Shown: piece by piece, positions 25,051 through 33,054 of the stretch
Layout of the letters: each line of letters begins with the position of its first letter
How positions within the stretch are numbered: the first letter of the stretch is position 1
DNA from: Blautia_A ammoniilytica
Lineage (GTDB): Bacteria > Bacillota > Clostridia > Lachnospirales > Lachnospiraceae
Reading direction: 5' to 3'
Assembly: GCF_025566965.1 (NCBI RefSeq)
Contig: NZ_JAOQJL010000021.1
Coordinates: forward strand, 6,784-70,783
Length of the DNA stretch: 64,000 nt
The notes under the pieces: generated by a model
Told to the model about the DNA's origin: nothing
Seen by the model: the letters and a program-made list of their open reading frames with translations, nothing else
The model's database searches: none
Made by a program: the position numbers and the translations under genes

Positions 25051-26247
25051 TTAGTGAGGCTGTTGGGAGTAGGGATTCTGGCGCTCCAGAAGCTGCTTCT
25101 CAAGTTCTTTGAAATCATAATTCCGTTGTTGGAAGTTATTGAAGCGATTAGGGGACTTAGGTGTCTGGGAACGGCCCCGGCTGTTGTCCTGGCTGCGCTT
25201 CTGGTGCTGGACATCCAGGGCATGTACTGCCTCTGGGGTAAGGGCACCCTTTTTGAACCATCCGGTAAGGATCTTGTGTGCGTACTGGAAGCTGGGCTGT
25301 CCGGTCTGCATAATGGTGCGGCTGCAGGCTTCCTGGATCATGTCCATGGAAAATCCGTAATCCTTCAGCCATGTATCCATCATAACGATCTCTGAATCCA
25401 CAGGGTTGCGATTGGTGATCCCCATAGCTTTCAGGATGGTGAAATAGTCTCTGCCATAGCGGGAGGTGGAATCCTTGGCCATCTCCACGGTAGTGATCCC
25501 TTCCTTAGACCAGGCCATGGCAACTGTCTCAATATAACGCATGCTCTTATGGCCGCGGCCTACACAATACTGGATCAGGAAATCAATAAGATCCACGGAC
25601 ATCTTCAGTTCATCGTAGAAGAAAAGAATCTTACGGGTATCGGTGGGGGTAAGAGTCTTGCCAAGGTATTGCTCACATATGTAGATCAGCTGTGCTACAT
25701 CCTCGTTCTCCTTAAGCTCCTTGATTCGGGCTGGGGTGAGAGCAGAGGCAGATCTGGACGGTGCAGTATCCGGCTGTGGCGTGGAGACAGTGGCTGCAGA
25801 TACCATCTGCGAAATAGGAGCAGTGGCTGCCAGTGCAGACTGTGGAACAGAGACAGTGGCTGCAGATACCGTCTGCGAAATAGGAGCAGTGGCTGCCAGT
25901 GCAGACTGTGGAACAGAGACTGTAGCTGTCAGCTCCATCTGTGTATCCGGGGAAGGCTCTGTCAGGGTAATACCTGTCAGCTCTCCGGAAGGATCAGTCT
26001 CAAGGATCAAAAGTCCTTCATTACTCCAGTACTTCAGGGCACGGCTGATATCCCCCTCTGTACAGTTCAGACGATCTGCCAGAAGAGGCAGACAAACAGA
26101 AGCGGAAGGATCGGCAAGAAGCCGCAGCAGGTAAATATAAACTTTTACAAATTCGCCGCCGGCTCCCGGCATATACTGATCAATAAATATATTGGAAAGT
26201 ATCGTCACCTGTGAGGATGAAAGAGCCCGGAGATGGATGGTGTTCAT
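25051..26247 (-). CDS. dnaD: DnaD-domain replication initiation protein
   Basis: A 398-residue primosomal protein. The N-terminal winged helix (SVCLPLLADRLNCTEGDISRALKYWSNEGLL) and the C-terminal DnaD/DnaB_2 domain (VDLIDFLIQYCVGRGHKSMRYIETVAMAW ... GFSMDMIQEACSRT) are separated by a low-complexity Ala/Ser/Pro/Thr linker with two 22-residue repeats. In Bacillus, DnaD and DnaB act after DnaA to recruit the DnaI-helicase complex. The gene starts at 26247 with AAGGAG 11 bp away and is first in the operon with dnaI. It is transcribed away from the DnaA-box cluster. Confidence 0.88.
   Translation of the reverse strand: MNTIHLRALSSSQVTILSNIFIDQYMPGAGGEFVKVYIYLLRLLADPSASVCLPLLADRLNCTEGDISRALKYWSNEGLLILETDPSGELTGITLTEPSPDTQMELTATVSVPQSALAATAPISQTVSAATVSVPQSALAATAPISQMVSAATVSTPQPDTAPSRSASALTPARIKELKENEDVAQLIYICEQYLGKTLTPTDTRKILFFYDELKMSVDLIDFLIQYCVGRGHKSMRYIETVAMAWSKEGITTVEMAKDSTSRYGRDYFTILKAMGITNRNPVDSEIVMMDTWLKDYGFSMDMIQEACSRTIMQTGQPSFQYAHKILTGWFKKGALTPEAVHALDVQHQKRSQDNSRGRSQTPKSPNRFNNFQQRNYDFKELEKQLLERQNPYSQQPH
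25787..25920 (-). repeat. Tandem 66-bp coding repeat in dnaD linker
   Basis: Two nearly identical 66-bp units (starting at 25787 and 25853) encode the 22-residue unit VSAATVSVPQSALAATAPISQ(T/M) twice; a third, degraded copy follows. It is in frame and likely varies in copy number between strains. Confidence 0.85.
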
Positions 26248-26280
26248 GGACTGTTACACTCCTTTTCTGAAAGTGGATTT

Positions 26281-26286
26281 ATTATA
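26281..26286 (-). promoter_or_regulatory. dnaD promoter (-10)
   Basis: On the minus strand TATAAT occupies 26286-26281, about 34 bp before the dnaD start. The -35 position 17 bp upstream reads TTCTCT, a weak match, as expected if an activator or DnaA acts from the adjacent cluster. Confidence 0.5.
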
Positions 26287-26331
26287 ACACAACTTTTTTT
26301 AAAAGAGAATACCGGGGTTAAACACCAGTAA

Positions 26332-26626
26332 TCATCCACATTTAAATGTGGATAATGTGGATAGTGTGGAAAGAAGGTTGCCAATAAGATTATGGGAAAC
26401 CGGAAAAGGTTAGAAAATGTTGGAATAAGGCATTTTATAGGAGGAACTGTTGTCGAATTATGTCAAACAGATTATACACATAAGAATCCACACCTTTATG
26501 GGAGAAAAAATGTGCATAATTCTGTGGATAATGTGGATAAGCACGGAAAAACAGCAAAAATACTGAGGTTTTTAATTGTGGATAACTTTTTCTTTATGTG
26601 GAAAACAGGGGACGAAATGTGTATAA
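26332..26626. other. DnaA-box cluster
   Basis: Seven exact matches to TTATNCACA on either strand occur at 26347-26355, 26472-26480, 26511-26519, 26523-26531, 26532-26540, 26577-26585 and 26618-26626. One-mismatch sites lie at 26332-26340, 26356-26364 and 26597-26605. Six of the seven exact boxes point the same way. The region is AT-rich, non-coding and lies 50-340 bp upstream of the dnaD promoter. It may be an origin-like element, a DnaA-titration site, or DnaA control of dnaD-dnaI. No dnaA/dnaN gene is nearby. Confidence 0.85.
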
Positions 26627-26690
26627 ATAAAAAAAGAACATTCATATAGTTTTCTGTAAATTCTCTCTGGATTAGAGGAAAAACAAAAAG

Positions 26691-26814
26691 CAAGAATGCC
26701 TCGGCATTCTTGCTGCGAGGTGCGCGTCATGCAATTGCATGACATACTTCTCCTGCGCACCTCTGCAATCCTGCCGGAGACTATATCAGCTGGGAGATAA
26801 CTCCCAGCTGATAT
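26691..26814 (-). repeat. 125-bp triple-hairpin interspersed repeat, copy 2
   Basis: Reverse-oriented copy of the element at 10155-10279 with all three palindromes kept. Differences fall mainly in the first loop and are compensated so that the stem is preserved. It begins 23 bp after the murC stop, in the same orientation to murC as copy 1 has to hydA. Confidence 0.85.
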
Positions 26815-26836
26815 ATAAATGTTCTGAAAGACATAA

Positions 26837-28216
26837 TTATTTACCAAGTAGCTGTTCGCCGATACGTACTACATCTCCGGCTCCCATGGTGATCAGCAGA
26901 TCGCCAGAAGCACAGTGGGAAAGAATGTAATTCTCGATTTCGTCAAAAGATGGGAAGTATTCACATGGAGTTCCAAGTGCCTGGATCCTTTCCTGAAGGT
27001 CAGCAGAAGAGATGCCGATGGTGTTGGTCTCTCTTGCTGCGTAAATATCAGCCAGGATCACATGATCAGCCAGGGTCAAAGCCTGTGCAAACTCAGGAAG
27101 CAGTGCTTTAGTACGGGTATATGTATGTGGCTGGAATACACACCAGATTTTCTTGTGAGGATAATTAGCTGCTGCTGTAAGGGTGGCACGGATCTCTGTA
27201 GGATGATGAGCATAATCATCTACAATGTGGATCCCGCCCACTTCTCCCTTAAATTGGAAACGGCGGTCTGTACCGGTGAAGCTTCCAAGTCCTTTGACAA
27301 TGGTATCATCAGGGATCTGGAGCAGCTGAGCCAGTACAATAGCTGCCAGTGCATTGGATACATTGTGGATCCCCGGAACCTTCAGGTAAAAGCTGCCTGC
27401 CTTTTTACCATTTCTTAAAACGGTAAAGGAGGCATGTCCATATTTGTCATAGGTAATATCAGTGGCCTGGTAATCAGCCATATTCTGAACGCCATAGGTG
27501 ATCACATTACATGGAAGGTCTTTGATGATGTCTTCATAATGAGGTGTGTCTACATTGATGATCAAGGTGCCATCTGCAGGGAGAAGCTGTGCAAAGCGTC
27601 GGAAAGAATGACGGATGTCCTCAATATCTTTGAAAAAGTCCAGATGATCGGCATCCATATTCAGGATCACGCTGATTTTTGGAAAAAAGCTGAGAAAGCT
27701 GTTGGTATATTCGCAGGCCTCGGTTACAAAGGTCTCAGACTGTCCCACACGGATATTGCCTCCGATGGAAGGAAGAATACCGCCTACGCTGATGGTAGGG
27801 TCGCAGGCTCCTTCCAGAAGGATCTGGGAAATCATGGAAGTGGTTGTGGTCTTGCCATGAGTACCGGAAATAGCGATGGGTGTCTGGTAATTGCGCATGA
27901 TCTGCCCCAAAAGCTGGGCACGGGTAAGCATAGGGATCCCCTTTGCCTTAGCTGCTGCAAATTCAGGATTATCCGGGTGGATCGCTGCTGTATATACCAC
28001 AATCTCTACATCATCCTGGATGTTGGAGGCACGCTGTCCGTAAAAGATACGTGCTCCCTTTTGGGCAAGGGCATCGGTAAGAGGGCTTTCTTTGGCATCA
28101 GAGCCGGAAACAATGAAATCTTCCTGAAGCAGGATCTGAGCCAATCCACTCATACTGATACCGCCAATCCCGATAAAGTGGATATGAAGCGGTTTGTGGA
28201 AGTCTATCTGATACAT
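26837..28216 (-). CDS. murC: UDP-N-acetylmuramate--L-alanine ligase
   Basis: A 459-residue cytosolic ligase adding L-Ala to UDP-MurNAc in peptidoglycan precursor synthesis. N-terminal Rossmann domain with HFIGIGGISMSGLA, ATP loop SGTHGKTTT, central domain and C-terminal domain with DDYAHHPTEI typical of MurC. Length is normal. AAGGAG precedes the start. It is monocistronic, and the triple-hairpin repeat follows it. Confidence 0.96.
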   Translation of the reverse strand: MYQIDFHKPLHIHFIGIGGISMSGLAQILLQEDFIVSGSDAKESPLTDALAQKGARIFYGQRASNIQDDVEIVVYTAAIHPDNPEFAAAKAKGIPMLTRAQLLGQIMRNYQTPIAISGTHGKTTTTSMISQILLEGACDPTISVGGILPSIGGNIRVGQSETFVTEACEYTNSFLSFFPKISVILNMDADHLDFFKDIEDIRHSFRRFAQLLPADGTLIINVDTPHYEDIIKDLPCNVITYGVQNMADYQATDITYDKYGHASFTVLRNGKKAGSFYLKVPGIHNVSNALAAIVLAQLLQIPDDTIVKGLGSFTGTDRRFQFKGEVGGIHIVDDYAHHPTEIRATLTAAANYPHKKIWCVFQPHTYTRTKALLPEFAQALTLADHVILADIYAARETNTIGISSADLQERIQALGTPCEYFPSFDEIENYILSHCASGDLLITMGAGDVVRIGEQLLGK

Positions 28217-28254
28217 AATAAAAATCTCCTTAATGAAAAATATAAATTTGCTAT

Positions 28255-28283
28255 AGTATACCTCTTTTAAGAAAAAATGAAAA
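28255..28283 (-). promoter_or_regulatory. Candidate murC promoter
   Basis: On the minus strand TTTTCA (28283-28278), 17 bp, TATACT (28260-28255), about 39 bp before the murC ATG. The -10 is good and the -35 moderate. The whole 28217-28540 gap (324 bp) is very AT-rich and otherwise holds only the glgC promoter. Confidence 0.5.
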
Positions 28284-28476
28284 GTATTTCTTTGAATAAC
28301 AGGTTTTTAAAAAAAAATCAGGTGTTTTTTTAAGATGCAATCCATGAAAATGTAAAATAAGGTCGAAATATATAAAAAATAGACAAAATACACAAAAAAC
28401 AGAGGAAAAAAGGAAAAAAATAGTATACAATAGATATAAAAAATAAAATAATTGGACAAAAAAATTGTAAAATATG

Positions 28477-28505
28477 TTCACGAAATGGATAAAGTATGAT
28501 ATAAT
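28477..28505 (+). promoter_or_regulatory. glgC promoter
   Basis: TTCACG (28477-28482), 17 bp, TATAAT (28500-28505), followed by an AGAGGTG ribosome site before ATG 28541. Confidence 0.6.
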
Positions 28506-28540
28506 AAGAAAACCATAAACTTACAGCAAGAGGTGATTAC

Positions 28541-29818
28541 ATGATTAAGAAAGAAATGATTGCCATGCTCCTGGCCGGAGGTCAAGGAAGCAGACTTGGA
28601 GTTCTGACGGAGAAAGTTGCCAAACCGGCCGTGTCTTTCGGCGGGAAGTACCGTATCATAGATTTCCCATTGAGCAACTGTATTAATTCAGGGATTGATA
28701 CAGTTGGCGTGCTGACCCAGTATCAGCCGCTGCGTCTTAATACACATATTGGGATTGGTATTCCCTGGGATCTGGATCGTAATGAAGGCGGTGTGACAGT
28801 CCTTCCTCCTTACGAGCGGAGCAGCAGCAGCGAGTGGTACACAGGTACAGCCAATGCAATCTTTCAGAATATGGATTATATGGAGCAGTACAATCCTGAC
28901 TATGTTCTGATCCTTTCCGGAGATCACATTTACAAGATGGATTATGAGGTGATGCTGGATTTCCATAAGGCTAATAAGGCAGATGTTACCATTGCATGTA
29001 TGCCGGTACCTATGGAAGAGGCAAGCAGATTTGGGATCATGGTCACTGATGAGACAAGCCGTATTACAGAGTTTGAGGAGAAGCCAGAGCATCCAAGCAG
29101 CAATCTGGCCTCTATGGGCATTTACATATTCAGCTGGCCGGCCCTTAAGGAAGCTCTTTATACACTTAAGGATCAGCAGAGCTGTGATTTTGGAAAGCAT
29201 ATCCTTCCTTATTGTAAGGAAAAGGGAGAGCGGCTTTTTGCATATGAATATAATGGCTACTGGAAGGATGTAGGTACACTGGGTTCCTATTGGGAAGCCA
29301 ATATGGAGCTGATCGACATTATTCCGGAGTTTAATCTTTACGAAGAGTTCTGGAAGATTTATACCAAAGGGGATATTATCCCACCGGCATATATTTCCGG
29401 GGACGCTGTTCTTGACCGGTGTCTGATCGGTGAGGGAGCTGAGATCTATGGAGAAGTCCATAATTCAGTGATCGGTCCCAATGTAGTGATTGGCAAGGGT
29501 TCTGTGATCCGTAACTCTATTATCATGAGGAATACCGTGATCGGAGAAGGGGTAGTGATGGATAAGTCCATTGTTGCCGAGGATGTTACCATTGGAGACC
29601 ATGTGACCCTTGGTTGTGGCGAAGAGGCTGAGAATGTATTGAAGCCGGCTGTATATGCATTTGGCATTGCTACCATAGGAGAGCGTAGTGTGATCCCGCC
29701 TGATGTAAAGATCGGGAAGAACACAGCTGTTTCCGGTATTACTACAGCAAAGGATTATCCGGGAGGCATCCTGGAAAGTGGACAGGTGATCGCAGCAAAG
29801 GATGGTGACAAGGCATGA
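28541..29818 (+). CDS. glgC: Glucose-1-phosphate adenylyltransferase, catalytic subunit
   Basis: Makes ADP-glucose, the committed step of glycogen synthesis. 425 residues: nucleotidyltransferase domain with AMLLAGGQGSRLGVLTEKVAKPAVSFGGKYRIIDFPLSNC, catalytic region LSGDHIYKMDY, then a left-handed beta-helix of hexapeptide repeats (IGPNVVIGKGSVIRNSIIM). It overlaps glgD by 4 bp (ATGA), so the two subunits are co-translated. Confidence 0.96.
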   Translation: MIKKEMIAMLLAGGQGSRLGVLTEKVAKPAVSFGGKYRIIDFPLSNCINSGIDTVGVLTQYQPLRLNTHIGIGIPWDLDRNEGGVTVLPPYERSSSSEWYTGTANAIFQNMDYMEQYNPDYVLILSGDHIYKMDYEVMLDFHKANKADVTIACMPVPMEEASRFGIMVTDETSRITEFEEKPEHPSSNLASMGIYIFSWPALKEALYTLKDQQSCDFGKHILPYCKEKGERLFAYEYNGYWKDVGTLGSYWEANMELIDIIPEFNLYEEFWKIYTKGDIIPPAYISGDAVLDRCLIGEGAEIYGEVHNSVIGPNVVIGKGSVIRNSIIMRNTVIGEGVVMDKSIVAEDVTIGDHVTLGCGEEAENVLKPAVYAFGIATIGERSVIPPDVKIGKNTAVSGITTAKDYPGGILESGQVIAAKDGDKA

Positions 29819-30933
29819 GAGCAATCGGTATTATTTTAGCTGGCGGCAATAACAACCGCATGAGGGAATTATCTGACAAGAGGGCGATCGCAGCAATGCC
29901 CATTGCAGGCAGCTATCGCAGCATAGATTTTGCACTTAGTAATATGGCCAATTCCCATATACAGAAGGTAGCTATACTGACACAGTACAATGCACGCTCC
30001 CTGAATGAGCACTTAAGCTCTTCCAAATGGTGGGATTTTGGCAGGAAACAAGGAGGACTTTACGTATTTACACCCACGATCACCAAGGACAACAGCTTCT
30101 GGTACCAGGGTACAGCAGATGCTATCTACCAGAATCTTACCTTCCTGAAGAACAGCCATGAGCCATATGTGGTGATCGCATCCGGCGATGGTATTTACAA
30201 GCTGGATTACAACAAGGTCCTGGAATACCATATTGCAAAGAGAGCGGATATCACGGTTGTATGTACTACATGTCCGGATCCGTCAGAGGTGGAGCGTTTT
30301 GGTGTGCTCCGTATGAATGAAGACTGCAGGATCGAAGAATTTGAAGAGAAGCCAATGGTATCTTCTTATAATACGGTTTCTACCGGTATTTATGTGATCC
30401 GCAGAAGGCAGCTGATCGAACTGATCGAGAAGGCTGCACAGGAAGGCAGGAATGATTTTGTACAGGATATCCTGATCCGCTACAAGAATCTGAAAAGGAT
30501 CTACGGATATAAGATCGATACATACTGGAGCAATATTTCCACTGTGGAGTCTTATTACAAGACCAACATGGATTTCCTAAGGCCTGAGATCCGTAATTAT
30601 TTCTTTAAGCAGGAGCCGTCTGTTAAGACAAAGATCGATGATCTGCCGCCTGCCAAATATAATCCGGGAGCCAGCGTGAAGAACAGTCTGATAGCCAGCG
30701 GATGTATCATCAACGGTGTTGTGGAGAATTCCGTTCTGTTTAAAGATGTATTCGTAGGGAACAATTGTGTGATCAAGAATTCAGTGATCTTGAATGATGT
30801 GTATCTGGGGGATAATACGCACATTGAGAACTGCATTGTTGAGAGCAGGGATACCATTCGGGCAAATTCTTACTATTGCGGAGAAGGCGAAGTTAAGATC
30901 GTTGTAGAAAAAAATGAGAGATATGTGCTGTAA
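29815..30933 (+). CDS. glgD: Glucose-1-phosphate adenylyltransferase, regulatory subunit GlgD
   Basis: A 372-residue GlgC paralogue. The nucleotidyltransferase fold is kept (GIILAGGNNNRMRELSDKRAIAAMPIAGSYRSIDFALSNMANS), but the phosphate-binding loop differs from GlgC and the hexapeptide tail is shorter, as in Firmicute GlgD subunits that modulate GlgC. It directly overlaps glgC. A short TTATATCC/GGATATAA hairpin follows the stop at 30948-30966, without a T-run. Confidence 0.94.
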   Translation: MRAIGIILAGGNNNRMRELSDKRAIAAMPIAGSYRSIDFALSNMANSHIQKVAILTQYNARSLNEHLSSSKWWDFGRKQGGLYVFTPTITKDNSFWYQGTADAIYQNLTFLKNSHEPYVVIASGDGIYKLDYNKVLEYHIAKRADITVVCTTCPDPSEVERFGVLRMNEDCRIEEFEEKPMVSSYNTVSTGIYVIRRRQLIELIEKAAQEGRNDFVQDILIRYKNLKRIYGYKIDTYWSNISTVESYYKTNMDFLRPEIRNYFFKQEPSVKTKIDDLPPAKYNPGASVKNSLIASGCIINGVVENSVLFKDVFVGNNCVIKNSVILNDVYLGDNTHIENCIVESRDTIRANSYYCGEGEVKIVVEKNERYVL

Positions 30934-31084
30934 ATCCTGAAAGAATCTTATATCCATGGGATATAAATGTGTAACTGTCTGACAGGCCATATGCTTTATC
31001 ATAGCTGTGGGAGGCTGGACGGTTATGCAACAGTCAGAGTACAGATCATATATATTGTATGGGAAAACGAAAGGGGCAGCAAAA

Positions 31085-31369
31085 ATGAACATTACAGATG
31101 TACGCGTGAGAAAAGTAGCAAAAGAGGGCAAGATGAAAGCAGTTGTATCGATTACCATTGATGATGAATTCGTAGTTCATGATATCAAGGTGATCGAAGG
31201 TGAGAAGGGGCTGTTTATCGCAATGCCAAGTCGGAAAGCTACAGACGGAGAATACAGGGACATTGCACATCCTATTAATTCTGCAACCCGCGACCGTATC
31301 CAGAGAATCATCCTGGACAAGTATGATGAAGTAATGGCTGCAGAGCCAGAGGAGGCTATGGAAGCCTAA
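31085..31369 (+). CDS. spoVG: SpoVG family RNA/DNA-binding regulator
   Basis: A 94-residue protein beginning MNITDVRVRKVAKEGKMKAVVSITIDDEFVVHDIKVIEG with the family hallmark GLFIAMPSRKATDGEYRDIAHPIN. The start at 31085 is the family start; upstream in-frame codons are unlike SpoVG. In Bacillus it affects septation in sporulation; in other Firmicutes it binds nucleic acid and regulates surface factors. It stands alone with a terminator 70 bp after it. Confidence 0.95.
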   Translation: MNITDVRVRKVAKEGKMKAVVSITIDDEFVVHDIKVIEGEKGLFIAMPSRKATDGEYRDIAHPINSATRDRIQRIILDKYDEVMAAEPEEAMEA

Positions 31370-31438
31370 GGAGATCTGATTACTTTATTCTGTAATATGA
31401 AATGATTTCATAACAGATAACTGGTGAATTACAGGCCG

Positions 31439-31479
31439 GATGCCATATATCATAAAGGTATATGGCATCCGTTTTTTTC
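31439..31479 (+). terminator. Terminator after spoVG
   Basis: GATGCCATATA (31439-31449) pairs with TATATGGCATC (31459-31469), followed by CGTTTTTTTC. Confidence 0.88.
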
Positions 31480-31541
31480 TTTGCACTGGTAGCAGCATAC
31501 TGGAAATATTACACAATTGTTACAGAAATAAAATAAAACTA

Positions 31542-31569
31542 TTGATTTTGTGATAAAATATGTTATACT
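31542..31569 (+). promoter_or_regulatory. Promoter of the secreted 3D-domain gene
   Basis: TTGATT (31542-31547), 16 bp, TATACT (31564-31569), then a GAGGTG ribosome site before ATG 31601. Confidence 0.65.
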
Positions 31570-31600
31570 GATGCTACAATTGATTACGAGGTGTTAGTAT

Positions 31601-32848
31601 ATGAGAAATAAAAAGCTTATTCCGGTGCTTCTTGCAGGGATCCTTACTTTGACAACAGGCACAGGTGTTTATGCAGCAGATATTGACGAACAGATTGCAG
31701 ACATGCAGTCCCAGAAGGCACAGGCACAGGCCGGACTTGCCCAGGCACAGGGAAATATCAGCAGCCTTGAGAGCAAGCGTCAGGAACTGGAAAGCTATCT
31801 GGCACAGCTGAACAGCCAGTATGAAGAATTAACAGACAGCGTTTCACAGCTAAGCATCCAGGCTGCCCAGAAGGAAGATGAGCTTCAGAATATGAAGCTG
31901 GAGCTGGCCAAGGCACAGCAGCAGTCCCAGCAGCAGTACGAAGCTATGAAGAAACGTATCGTATATATGTATGAGAATGGTGGGACTACCATGCTGGAGC
32001 TTTTATTATCTTCCAGTGATCTTACCCAGTTTATGAACCGTGCAGAGAATATTTCCCAGTTGTCCAAGTATGACCGAGATATGTTGAAGAAATATGAGGA
32101 TCTTCAGGCAAGCATCCAGGAGCAGGAAGAGAACCTTGAGAAGGAAGCTGCTTCTGTGAATCAGCTTCTTGCAGAAAGCGCATCTAAGAAGCAGGAGGTT
32201 CAGGCTTTAGTATCCAGCACCAATGACAGCATTGCTTCTTATATCAGCCAGATCAGTGCCAGCCAGGCAGAGGCAGCTGCTCTTTCCGCACAGATTTCCA
32301 GTGCTGAGAACAGTATTTATAGTCTGACGCAGCAGGCAGCAGCCCAGCAGAGCCAGTCTCAGGAAGAGGATACATATACGGAGAACTCTTCTACAGGATC
32401 CGGTGATTCTTACGATGACTACAGTGATGAGAGCGAGAGTGTAGAGTCCTCCGGCGGCGATTCTTATCAGGAATCTTCCTCTTATGAAGGAGAGTCACAG
32501 GGCAGTGATTCAGAAAGTTCTTCCAGCCAGGAAAGTTCTTCCTCCCAGGAAAGCTCCGGTTCCGGACAGGGAACCTATCTTGGTAACTTTACATTGACTG
32601 CATATTGCAACTGTGCACAGTGTTGCGGCACAGCAGGCAATCTGACTGCCAGCGGTACAGTTCCTTCAGCAGGGCGTACAGTGGCGATGGCAGGTGTGCC
32701 TTTTGGAACACAACTCCTGATCAATGGCAATGTGTATACAGTGGAGGATCTGGGAACTCCTTATGGACATGTGGACATTTTCTTTGGAAGCCATTCTGAA
32801 GCATTAAGCTTTGGCTTGCAGCATGCAGATGTGTATCAATTAAATTAA
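31601..32848 (+). CDS. Secreted coiled-coil protein with C-terminal 3D (cell-wall hydrolase) domain
   Basis: A 415-residue exported protein. Signal peptide (MRNKKLIPVLLAGILTLTTG, cleavage near VYAAD), then a long coiled coil (about residues 27-250) with the PcsB/CwlO-type segment KRIVYMYENGGTTMLELLLSSSD, then a Ser/Glu-rich linker (about 255-325) and a C-terminal 3D domain (FTLTAYCNCAQCCG ... VDIFFGSHSEAL). 3D domains occur in MltA/Rpf-like muralytic enzymes; the aspartates in EDLG and VDIFF match the motif. The coiled coil suggests control by an FtsEX-like or membrane partner, as in PcsB. It stands alone with its own promoter. Confidence 0.85.
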   Translation: MRNKKLIPVLLAGILTLTTGTGVYAADIDEQIADMQSQKAQAQAGLAQAQGNISSLESKRQELESYLAQLNSQYEELTDSVSQLSIQAAQKEDELQNMKLELAKAQQQSQQQYEAMKKRIVYMYENGGTTMLELLLSSSDLTQFMNRAENISQLSKYDRDMLKKYEDLQASIQEQEENLEKEAASVNQLLAESASKKQEVQALVSSTNDSIASYISQISASQAEAAALSAQISSAENSIYSLTQQAAAQQSQSQEEDTYTENSSTGSGDSYDDYSDESESVESSGGDSYQESSSYEGESQGSDSESSSSQESSSSQESSGSGQGTYLGNFTLTAYCNCAQCCGTAGNLTASGTVPSAGRTVAMAGVPFGTQLLINGNVYTVEDLGTPYGHVDIFFGSHSEALSFGLQHADVYQLN

Positions 32849-32903
32849 GTGATGTTCACTGTAAACCTAAAAGCAATCTGATTGTAAACTGAATACGAAC
32901 GCA

Positions 32904-32937
32904 ATTGTAAACCTTGTATAAAAAAATGGTTGACATT
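32904..32937 (+). promoter_or_regulatory. BirA (biotin) operator before bioY
   Basis: ATTGTAAACC (32904-32913), a 14-bp spacer and GGTTGACATT (32928-32937) form an inverted repeat matching 8 of 10 positions, the pattern of Firmicute BirA operators. The right arm contains the promoter -35 TTGACA. Two more TGTAAAC half-sites lie just upstream (about 32865 and 32883). Confidence 0.75.
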
Positions 32938-32958
32938 CCTCTTGGTGTGTGATAGATT
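32930..32958 (+). promoter_or_regulatory. bioY promoter
   Basis: TTGACA (32930-32935), 17 bp, TAGATT (32953-32958). The -35 lies inside the BirA operator, so repressor binding would block polymerase. Confidence 0.6.
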
Positions 32959-32975
32959 TTCAATGTACAAAATTT

Positions 32976-33021
32976 GTAACTGCTCAGCAGATAGCATCCC
33001 GTAAGGGCTTTGAACAGTTAC
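32976..33021 (+). repeat. GTAACTG...CAGTTAC palindromic element before bioY
   Basis: GTAACTG (32976-32982) and CAGTTAC (33015-33021) enclose smaller pairings such as CCCGTAAGGG. It shares arms and TGAACAGTTAC with the element at 10279-10305. It lies in the bioY leader between promoter and ribosome site. Confidence 0.5.
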
Positions 33022-33054
33022 CAAAATCTATTCATTCATCAGGAGGATTTTTTT

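Noticed and set aside
26248..26690. Calling the DnaA-box region oriC outright
   Set aside because: No dnaA/dnaN neighbours, no strand switch of flanking genes, and GC skew could not be computed here; recorded as a cluster of unknown role.
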